A stretch of 6,302 bases of DNA from Rhodospira sp. (lineage in GTDB: Bacteria > Pseudomonadota > Alphaproteobacteria > Rhodospirillales > Rhodospirillaceae), in assembly GCA_028277295.1 (NCBI GenBank), contig JANQGN010000753.1, forward strand, positions 1 to 6,302, in the 5' to 3' direction. Under the pieces are notes generated by a model, which saw only the letters and a program-made list of their open reading frames with translations, did no database searches and had not been told where the DNA came from. Made by a program: the position numbers and the translations under genes. Positions 1 to 5,563 of this stretch are shown piece after piece (position 1 is the stretch's first letter; each line of letters starts with the position of its first letter).

Positions 1-10
1 GGACGACAGT

Positions 11-715
11 TTGCAGTTCCTCGATATCATTTTTTTCGCCATGATCGCGGCGTTCCTTGTGCTGCGCTTGCGGAGTGTGCTCGGCCGTCGCACCGGCAAC
101 GAAAAGCCCCGCCGATCGCCCTACGAGGCGCAGGCTGATCGGGCCCAGCGGCGCGACGACAACGTGGTTGATTTGCCGGGCCGTCGCCGTGGCGAGGGCG
201 TCGGTGACGACGAGGAGGCCCAGGCCACCGGCCCTCTGTCGTCATGGGGTCGTGCATCGGCCGTGGCCGGTATGGACTCGGTCATGCGCGCCGATCCCGA
301 CTTCGACACGGAATCTTTCCTGACGGGAGCCCGGGGGGCGTTCGAGATGATTGTCACCGCCTTCGCCAACGGTGACAAACCGACCCTGCGACCGATGTTG
401 TCGGGCGAGGTCTATCGAAACTTCGCTGCGGCGATCGACGATCGCGAGTCCGCCGGCGAGTTCATGGAAACCGAGGTGCTGGGTTTCAAGTCCATCGCGC
501 TACAGGATGGACGGGTCGAAGACCGGGTGACGCAAGTAACGGTTGCGTTCGTGACCGAGCAGATCAATGTCGTGCGGGACCGCGACGGCAAGGTGGTCGA
601 TGGCGATCCCGACCATATCGCCAAGGTTAGCGACCTGTGGACCTTTGCCCGTGATACCACCTCGGGCGATCCCAACTGGCTGCTGGTGGCGACCCGAACC
701 CCAGAGGATGACTGA
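11..715 (+). CDS. Tim44-like domain membrane protein (5' end possibly outside window)
   Basis: Predicted membrane-anchored protein of the bacterial Tim44/TimA-like family. The N-terminus QFLDIIFFAMIAAFLVLRL (about residues 2-20) is a single membrane helix, followed by a basic stretch and a charged, low-complexity linker (about 25-85). The C-terminal Tim44-like domain (about 95-232) contains FLTGARGAFEMIVTAFANGD and ends in the typical W-F/DP-WLLVATR pattern. The family is the bacterial relative of the mitochondrial import-motor subunit Tim44; its bacterial role is poorly defined and assumed to be at the inner membrane. TTG at 11 is the first start codon in frame, but the frame is open to the window edge. 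Relatives usually have a few residues before the QFLDIIFF motif, so the true start may lie just upstream. The stop is 9 bases before the next gene, suggesting co-transcription with mltA. Family assignment is strong; function is inferred. Confidence 0.85.
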   Translation: MQFLDIIFFAMIAAFLVLRLRSVLGRRTGNEKPRRSPYEAQADRAQRRDDNVVDLPGRRRGEGVGDDEEAQATGPLSSWGRASAVAGMDSVMRADPDFDTESFLTGARGAFEMIVTAFANGDKPTLRPMLSGEVYRNFAAAIDDRESAGEFMETEVLGFKSIALQDGRVEDRVTQVTVAFVTEQINVVRDRDGKVVDGDPDHIAKVSDLWTFARDTTSGDPNWLLVATRTPEDD

Positions 716-724
716 GGCCTTGCG

Positions 725-1999
725 GTGGGTGCGCCACCGGAGCCGCAGCGCGCGGGCGGGTGGGCCAGCCGCACCGTGCCGCCATCGATCCGCGCCAGGG
801 CCTGGACGCTGGTGATGGCGGCCCGCCGCCGATGGCGCCTGTCCCTGGTGATTGGTCTTTGTCTCGCCACCGGCTTGGGGGCCGCCTTGGCGGTGTCCTG
901 CGCGCCGCGCCGTCCAGCGCCACCGCCGACTCCCGTGTACACCCCGGTGCCGGTCACCAGCCTGCCGGGCTGGACCGAGGACCGCCTGATCGAGGTGCGC
1001 GAGGCATTGGCGCGCACCTGCGGCGTGGTGTTGCGGCGCGACCCCGCGTCTTCGTTGGCGCATGTCGACAGCCACGCCGTCGATGTGGCGGGGTCGGTTG
1101 CGGTCTGGCAGACGGCCTGCCGCCGCATGGCGACGGTGCCACCTGATAATGTCCGGACGTTCCGCGCGTTCCTGGAGGGGAACTTTCAAGGCTTTGCGGT
1201 GACCCCCGACACAGGCGCGGGCGCGGGGCTGTTTACCGGGTACTATGAGGCGCACATCCGCGCGTCCCGCGAGCGCGGTGGTCCGTATCAAGTGCCGGTG
1301 TATGGGGTTCCCGACGACCTCGTGACCATCGACGGGCATGGCCAGCGTCTCGTGGACGGGACGATGGAGCCGTACCACGACCGGGCGGCCATCGAGGATG
1401 GGGCGCTCGGAGGCGCGGCGCCGGTGTTGTTCTGGACCGACGACCCGGTGGACCTGCACGTTCTGCACATTCAGGGCTCGGGGCGGGTCAGCCTGCCCGA
1501 CGGGGCGCGGACGCGCATTGGTTATGCCGCCAACAACGGTCACCCCTTCGTGGGCATCGGTCGGCTGGTGCGCGAGCGCGGCCTGGCCGATGGCGGCTCC
1601 ATGCCGGCGATCCGCGCCTGGTTGCGAGCCAACCCCGAGGCGGGGCGGGCGCTGATGCGCCAGAACCCGCGCTACATTTTTTTCCGCGAGATCACTGGCA
1701 ACGGCCCCATCGGGGCCATGGGCATCCCGCTGGAGCCACTGCGTAGCCTGGCCGTGGACCCGTCGGTCATTCCCCTGGGGGCGCTGGTATGGGTGGACAC
1801 CACCGATCCCGACGGGCGGTTGCTGCGCCGGCTGATGGTGGCCCAGGACACGGGGTCCGCCATCAAGGGCCTGGCGCGTGGCGACATTTTTTGGGGAGCA
1901 GGGGAGGTTGCCTTTCACGCCGCCGGGCGGATGAAGAATCCGGGGCGGTACTTTCTGCTGGTGCCGCGTGGGGTGACCGACACCCTGCGGCTGATGTAG
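725..1999 (+). CDS. mltA: MltA family membrane-bound lytic murein transglycosylase
   Basis: Cleaves the MurNAc-GlcNAc bond of peptidoglycan to give 1,6-anhydroMurNAc products, in the periplasm. Family hallmarks are in order: GYYEAHIRASRERGGPYQVPVYG, then PVLFWTDDPVDLHVLHIQGSGR, IGYAANNGHPFVGIGR, NPRYIFFRE, PLGALVWVDT and the 3D domain QDTGSAIKG-GDIFWG. Asp375 and Asp387 correspond to the conserved pair (D297/D308 in E. coli numbering as I recall it); Asp387 is the expected catalytic acid. The GTG start at 725 is preceded by a GAGG that overlaps the Tim44 stop, with good spacing. ATG at 815 is a serious alternative: it gives a compact leader MAARRRWRLS plus a hydrophobic run and a Cys (residue 29 from that start, 59 from GTG) in LAVSC, an imperfect lipobox consistent with a lipoprotein. 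In alphaproteobacteria tim44-like and mltA genes are commonly adjacent; the Smr-domain gene that often follows is absent here. Confidence 0.93.
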   Translation: MGAPPEPQRAGGWASRTVPPSIRARAWTLVMAARRRWRLSLVIGLCLATGLGAALAVSCAPRRPAPPPTPVYTPVPVTSLPGWTEDRLIEVREALARTCGVVLRRDPASSLAHVDSHAVDVAGSVAVWQTACRRMATVPPDNVRTFRAFLEGNFQGFAVTPDTGAGAGLFTGYYEAHIRASRERGGPYQVPVYGVPDDLVTIDGHGQRLVDGTMEPYHDRAAIEDGALGGAAPVLFWTDDPVDLHVLHIQGSGRVSLPDGARTRIGYAANNGHPFVGIGRLVRERGLADGGSMPAIRAWLRANPEAGRALMRQNPRYIFFREITGNGPIGAMGIPLEPLRSLAVDPSVIPLGALVWVDTTDPDGRLLRRLMVAQDTGSAIKGLARGDIFWGAGEVAFHAAGRMKNPGRYFLLVPRGVTDTLRLM

Positions 2000-2025
2000 G
2001 GGGGGGGCCCGCGGCACGTCGGAAA

Positions 2026-2041
2026 AGTTTCGTTTGAAACT
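2026..2041. promoter_or_regulatory. 16-bp palindrome, possible operator
   Basis: AGTTTCGTTTGAAACT has perfect 6-bp inverted arms around a 4-base centre. It lies in the gap after mltA, 10 bases before a -10-like TATACT at 2052-2057. No T-run follows, so it does not look like an intrinsic terminator. It could bind a dimeric regulator of the downstream MBL-fold gene, but this is inferred from position and symmetry only. Confidence 0.3.
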
Positions 2042-2051
2042 AATCTGGGAC

Positions 2052-2057
2052 TATACT
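2052..2057 (+). promoter_or_regulatory. Possible -10 box (TATACT) for the MBL-fold gene
   Basis: TATACT matches five of six bases of the TATAAT consensus in an otherwise GC-rich gap, about 140 bases upstream of the MBL-fold start. The TTGAAA at 2034-2039 is only 12 bases away, too close for a standard -35. No good hexamer lies at 16-18 bases, so this is only a tentative promoter. The leader downstream contains small GC-rich dyads, for example GCCCC/GGGGC at 2088-2103. Confidence 0.25.
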
Positions 2058-2198
2058 GCCGGCGGTCTGTCGGCGAGGCTTCGAGTCGCCCCTTAAGTGG
2101 GGCCTCATCGGGAGAGGGGGGCCAGCACTGGGTATCTCTCGAGGCTTTGCGGTCGGGGCCTTGTGATCGCGACCAAGCCGTGTACAGGAGACGCTCCC

Positions 2199-3158
2199 AT
2201 GTCTGGTCAGCCCGCAACGTTTGCGTCCACCGGTGATCTGGGTGAGAAGCAGGGCTCCTTCACCTGCTTGGGGCAGGGGGCCTACGCCTACACCGCCGAA
2301 GGTGATCCCAACACCGGCGTCATCATCGGTGATGATGGGGTGATGGTGATCGACACCCAGGCGACGCCCATGATGGCCGGACGGGTGCTGGAGAAGATCC
2401 GCGCGGTCACCGACAAGCCGATCACGTACGTGCTGCTCAGCCACTATCACGCGGTGCGGGTCCTGGGGGCCTCGGCTTACCGGCCACAGGCCGTCATCGC
2501 CAGTCGGGGTACGTACGAGATGATCGTCGAGCGCGGTCAGGAGGACTTCGACAGCGAGGCTGGCCGCTTCCCGCGCCTGTTCCAGGGCATCGAGACCATC
2601 CCGGGGCTGACCTGGCCCACCCTCGTCTTCGATGACCACCTGACCGTGGACCTGGGCAACAGGCGCGTCGAGATTCTGCATCCGGGCAAGGGCCATACCC
2701 AGGGCGATACCATCGCCTGGCTCGCCGGGGAGCGCATCCTGTTTTCCGGCGACCTGGTCGAGGACAACGCCACACCGTATTGCGGTGACGCGCATCTGGC
2801 CGATTGGCCGGAGACCCTGCGCCGCTTGCGGGCGATGACGCCAAACCGGCTGGTGCCGGGCCGTGGCGAGGCGCTGACGACCCCCGAGGACTGCGCGGCG
2901 GCCATGGCTAAGACCGAGGCTTTCGTCACCGATCTGTTCGACACCGCGCGGGACGGGGTGGCCTTGAACCTGGACCTGAAAACCGTCTACCAAAGATGTC
3001 GCGAGCGCATGGACGCTCATTACGGTAAGTGGGTCATCTACGAGCACTGCATGCCTTTCAACGTGACCCGCGCTTGGGACGAGGCGCGCGGTATCCGCCG
3101 CCCGCGCGTCTGGACCGCCCAGCGTGACCGCGAGATGTGGGCGGCGCTGGAGGGGTAG
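2199..3158 (+). CDS. MBL-fold metallo-hydrolase-like protein with altered HYHAVR motif
   Basis: A 319-residue metallo-beta-lactamase-fold protein, probably cytoplasmic (no signal peptide seen). ATG 2199 is chosen because AGGAG at 2186-2190 is ideally spaced; the frame is open back to a GTG at 2097 but that extension has no family-like sequence. Fold landmarks: GVIIGDDGVMVIDTQ (strand-loop start), TYVLLSHYHAVRVLGASAY (residues about 76-94), GHTQGDT (His166, Asp170), FSGDLVED (Asp185) and LVPGRG near 230. Canonical HxHxDH would be HYHADH; here Asp and the third His are Val86 and Arg87, so one metal site should be weakened or lost while His82, His84, His166 and Asp185 remain. From memory, a conserved subfamily carries this variant, so it need not be decay. 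The substrate is unknown. The gene stands apart from its neighbours, with gaps of 199 and 172 bases. Confidence 0.85.
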   Translation: MSGQPATFASTGDLGEKQGSFTCLGQGAYAYTAEGDPNTGVIIGDDGVMVIDTQATPMMAGRVLEKIRAVTDKPITYVLLSHYHAVRVLGASAYRPQAVIASRGTYEMIVERGQEDFDSEAGRFPRLFQGIETIPGLTWPTLVFDDHLTVDLGNRRVEILHPGKGHTQGDTIAWLAGERILFSGDLVEDNATPYCGDAHLADWPETLRRLRAMTPNRLVPGRGEALTTPEDCAAAMAKTEAFVTDLFDTARDGVALNLDLKTVYQRCRERMDAHYGKWVIYEHCMPFNVTRAWDEARGIRRPRVWTAQRDREMWAALEG

Positions 3159-3330
3159 GACGGCGCGCTTCCCTCGCCGGTCATGGCGCATAAACCACGT
3201 CGTTCCGACGCAAAGAGATTGACCCACCGGGGCTGAGAGACGACCATTCCCAGGATTGGTCGGTTGGTCGAAGGCGAGGCAGACCGCGCCGCGCCCGCCA
3301 ATCGGGGACACGACGTCCGGGGGGCACGCC

Positions 3331-3894
3331 GTGACACCATGGCAACGAGTATCGCCGCCGGTTGATTCATGCGCCGCGCTTCCGGTGTTGGCGCTGACGC
3401 TGACGGTGGGGCTGACAGGGCCTTTGGGATGGGCGCGCGCGGGAGACTTGATCCCGGTGACCACGCCCGTCGCCGAAGCCGCCGTGACGCACTCTCTGTC
3501 GGTGATGGGCGTGCCGGAGCGCCAGAGCCTGTCGTTCGCGGATATCGAACGGCTGCCTCTGGTGCGCTACACCCTTGAGGCCGACCCCGCCGGCATGAAC
3601 GGGACCTACACCGGGGTTCGTCTGGTGGACTTGCTGCGCGATCTGGGGCTGGGTGACGCGTCAAGGGTTATGCTTCGCGCTTCGGACAACTATACTGTGA
3701 TGCTGATTCCGGCCGAAGAGGAAGGGCTGGAGGAGGTCTTGTTCGCCACACGCTTCGAGGGGGAGCCCATCGCCGCGGATGGGCGAGGGCCGTTTCGCCT
3801 GATCTGGGCACATAACGCGGAGGATGTTGGTGAAGGGACGGCGTCTTCGGCGAAGTGGATCTGGAACATTGTCAGCATCAGGAAAGCCAGGTAG
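3331..3894 (+). CDS. Exported molybdopterin-oxidoreductase-like (SUOX-fold) small protein
   Basis: A 187-residue protein with an N-terminal signal peptide (hydrophobic core about 15-33, likely cleavage after ARA at 37), so a mature protein of about 150 residues in the periplasm. The mature part resembles the oxidoreductase molybdopterin-binding (sulfite-oxidase-like) domain: LSFADIERLP, GTYTGVRLVDLLRDLGL, the ASDNY patch, GRGPFRLIWA, and a closing KWIWNIVSI. It is much shorter than true MsrP/YedY-type enzymes, and the mature part has no cysteine; the only Cys (residue 14) is in the signal peptide. The usual Mo-ligand Cys is therefore missing and catalysis is doubtful; a ligand-binding or sensory role is more likely. 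GTG 3331 is preferred because it yields a clean signal peptide and follows a G-rich stretch; the frame is open upstream to a TTG at 3256. Its 3' end overlaps the diguanylate cyclase gene by about 70 bases, implying translational coupling. Confidence 0.75.
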   Translation: MTPWQRVSPPVDSCAALPVLALTLTVGLTGPLGWARAGDLIPVTTPVAEAAVTHSLSVMGVPERQSLSFADIERLPLVRYTLEADPAGMNGTYTGVRLVDLLRDLGLGDASRVMLRASDNYTVMLIPAEEEGLEEVLFATRFEGEPIAADGRGPFRLIWAHNAEDVGEGTASSAKWIWNIVSIRKAR

Positions 3895-5086
3895 CCGACA
3901 GTGGGGATGGTGGATCTTCGGTATCCCCTATTTGATCGTATCGGTGTTTATTGTTGTTCTTGTTTGGGTTGGGCTGGTCGATCTACCCAATCAGCTTTAT
4001 AATGTTTTCAATAGGTCAGCTGAGGACGTTGTTCGCTCCACTGATTTGACGACTTATTACATGAATGACGTGCGTAAGTTCCTCAAGGAGCCGGACCGCG
4101 CCGCGCCAGATGACCTAATCCAGTCTCTGCGGATCCTGCGGTTGCGGCGGGAGATCATCCTGTCCAGTTCCCGTGTGGATCATCTGGAGCCGGCGTTTCT
4201 GGACTTCGTCAACCAACAGGTGGACGCCTTTGACAGGGCATTGACGGACCTGTTGGCTCTTCTGGAATCGGCACCCTTGAAGCCGCAAGAGGCACGGGAT
4301 GCCGAGGCGTTGTCCTTCGTGGCCGAAGACACGATGACTTACTTGTTTCTTCGCAATGACTCCTATGTCAAAAAGAAGGCAAATAAAACAAAAAGATGGA
4401 TACTTTTCCTTTCTGTTGCCATAATTGCCTTGATTTCTCTTCTGTTGTTTCTTTTTGGAATGGTCACGATTTTGTGGAGGAAAACACAAAGACAGAGAAC
4501 GGTGATGCGCGATCAGGCTCTGCATGACAGTCTTACGGGGCTTAGTAATCGCCGATATTTTGACGAGGTGTCCGGGCCTCTTGTCGAGTCCGCGCTGCGT
4601 ACTGGAACATCATTGTGTCTGCTGATGATTGATGTCGACCATTTTAAGAAGTATAATGATACATATGGCCACGATTGCGGGGATGTCGCTCTGGTCCGCG
4701 TGGCCGCGACGTTGCGCGAGACCGCGGCCCGCAAGGGGGACTTGGTCTTCCGAATAGGGGGCGAGGAGTTCTGCTGCCTCGTGACGACCCAGAACGTCGC
4801 CGGGGCGGTTCACGTGGCCGAGCGCATTCGCGCCGCCGTCGAACGCCGCGCGATCCCCCACGCCACGAGCCCGGTGAGCCCCTGCCTCACCGTATCGGTG
4901 GGGGTGGCCTGCCTGAATCCGCCGGGTGTTGCCTGCCTGGAGCATCTTTACGCGGCCGCTGACAAAGCCATGTACGAGGCCAAGAAGGCTGGGCGGAACA
5001 CGGTCCACGTCTGCGGCATCGTCGGCCACGGCGGCACCACCGCGCGCTTGGGCTCGGGTGGGCCTTCAACCTGGCTTGGGACCTAG
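3824..5086 (+). CDS. Membrane-bound GGDEF diguanylate cyclase
   Basis: Synthesises c-di-GMP from two GTP. TM1 is about residues 27-51, an extracytoplasmic mostly helical domain about 52-190, TM2 about 192-214, and the cytoplasmic GGDEF domain about 230-395. Visible motifs: DSLTGLSNRR (Asp235), LMIDVDHFKKYND with metal-binding Asp270, active-site GGEEF at 312-316, inhibitory RxxD (RKGD, 303-306) exactly five residues before it, SVGVACL and DKAMYEAKKAGRNTV. It should be an active, product-inhibited cyclase. The start is uncertain: ATG 3824 sits directly on GGAGG (3819-3823), while GTG 3830, two codons in, has six bases of spacing and may be the true start. Either overlaps the upstream periplasmic-protein gene by about 65-70 bases. 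About 20 residues beyond the normal GGDEF end precede the stop, which abuts a foldback element, so the C-terminus may have been altered by insertion. The first two thirds are AT-rich and the last third GC-rich. Confidence 0.92.
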   Translation: MLVKGRRLRRSGSGTLSASGKPGSRQWGWWIFGIPYLIVSVFIVVLVWVGLVDLPNQLYNVFNRSAEDVVRSTDLTTYYMNDVRKFLKEPDRAAPDDLIQSLRILRLRREIILSSSRVDHLEPAFLDFVNQQVDAFDRALTDLLALLESAPLKPQEARDAEALSFVAEDTMTYLFLRNDSYVKKKANKTKRWILFLSVAIIALISLLLFLFGMVTILWRKTQRQRTVMRDQALHDSLTGLSNRRYFDEVSGPLVESALRTGTSLCLLMIDVDHFKKYNDTYGHDCGDVALVRVAATLRETAARKGDLVFRIGGEEFCCLVTTQNVAGAVHVAERIRAAVERRAIPHATSPVSPCLTVSVGVACLNPPGVACLEHLYAAADKAMYEAKKAGRNTVHVCGIVGHGGTTARLGSGGPSTWLGT

Positions 5087-5189
5087 AGGGCACCTCGAAA
5101 AACCCCTTTCTGGCCGAACCGGTATCTTTGTTTTTCAACGGGTTGCGGTTCGCCAAACAGGTCGATTTGGGAGTTTTTCGAGGTGCCCT
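5087..5189. repeat. 103-bp foldback (MITE-like) element with 17-bp perfect terminal arms
   Basis: The left arm AGGGCACCTCGAAAAAC (5087-5103) is the exact reverse complement of 5173-5189. Imperfect inner symmetry continues, with a GGCCGAACCGG-like stretch facing GCGGTTCGCCA. Such ends resemble IS terminal repeats, and no transposase is inside, so this is a non-autonomous or internally deleted element. CTAG precedes the left end but is not repeated on the right (TGTG), so no target duplication is visible. It starts immediately after the cyclase TAG stop and could also act as an mRNA 3' stem-loop, though without a T-run it is not a canonical terminator. The parent IS family is not identified. 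Confidence 0.6.
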
Positions 5190-5252
5190 TGTGTGTTTGC
5201 ACCCGAGCGGCATACCGTATGTGGCGTTTTGAAAGGCTTTCCGGACAGACAC
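5190..5252 (+). repeat. Right part of the MITE-like repeat (copy 1, truncated)
   Basis: Bases 5208-5252 match 5826-5870 at 44 of 45 positions, ending in CTTTCCGGACAGACAC. Weaker similarity continues left to about 5189, exactly where the foldback element ends, and then stops. The left end seen in copy 2 (GTCCGGAAAG) is absent. The right flank is TTAG, giving C-TTA-G, which fits the C-TNA-G junction of copy 2. Confidence 0.65.
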
Positions 5253-5260
5253 TTAGAGCA

Positions 5261-5551
5261 TGCTGGGCGAGTCAGAAATCGCGCAACATGCTCTATATCT
5301 CCTCCGCCACGCTCTCTGCCCCGGCCGCTGCCGACGCCGTGCGCGGACACTGGGTCCTCGACGTCACCTTCAAGGACGACCTGTCTCGCGTCCGCACCGG
5401 CCACGGCGCCAAAAACATGGCCGTCGTGCGCCACTTCGCCTTCAACCTCGTGCGCGCCATCTCCGACAAGCGACCCCTCAAGACCCGACGCAAACGGGCC
5501 GCATGGGATCCCAGCTACCTCGCCTCAATCCTCAACATGAACATCCCGTAA
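5261..5551 (+). pseudogene. ISAs1-family transposase, C-terminal remnant
   Basis: The readable frame gives LYISS, then VRGHWVLDVTFKDDLSRVRTG, GAKNMAVVRHFAFNLVRA and the closing WDPSYLASIL, the C-terminal pattern of ISAs1/H-repeat transposases (compare E. coli YhhI). The N-terminal three quarters, including the first catalytic Asp residues, are missing. In the family this region reads HW-x-IEN-x-LHW-xLDV; here HW is followed at once by VLDV, so about eight residues including the catalytic Glu are gone without a frameshift. An open frame extends upstream to an ATG at 5183, but that part is foldback and MITE sequence, so the apparent 122-residue ORF is a chimera. TAA at 5549-5551 ends it. GCCCTG at 5564-5569 might be the IS right tip, but those bases also fit the next transposase frame. 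Not functional. Confidence 0.8.
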
Positions 5552-5563
5552 TCTGGATTCGGA

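Noticed and set aside
500..2017. 505-codon open frame on the minus strand opposite Tim44-like and mltA
   Set aside because: It is opposite two well-supported genes, has proline/arginine/histidine-rich composition and no recognisable domain; long antisense frames are normal in high-GC DNA.
2097..2198. GTG at 2097 as an upstream start for the MBL-fold protein
   Set aside because: The 34-residue extension resembles nothing in the family and lacks a ribosome site, while ATG 2199 has AGGAG at ideal spacing.
3219..3247. TTGACC with GACCAT 17 bases later as a promoter for the SUOX-fold gene
   Set aside because: The -10 matches only three of six consensus bases; too weak to list.
3226..3260. GGGGCTGAGAGA resembling the TPP riboswitch core
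   Set aside because: The partner motif (CTGATCTGGATAATGCC-like) and the helices around it are absent, and the downstream gene is not a thiamin gene.
2040..3464. 474-codon open frame on the minus strand opposite the MBL-fold gene
   Set aside because: It spans a clear + strand gene and two intergenic gaps, with no family-like sequence.
3369..3578. 69-codon + strand frame starting with ATG inside the SUOX-fold gene
   Set aside because: It overlaps the signal peptide and mature domain of the better-supported frame and has only low-complexity Gly/Ala/Arg sequence.
5087..5302. CRISPR or tandem repeat array in the repeat-rich 3' region
   Set aside because: Only two copies of the 45-bp repeat exist, about 600 bases apart, with no regular spacers; they are element ends.
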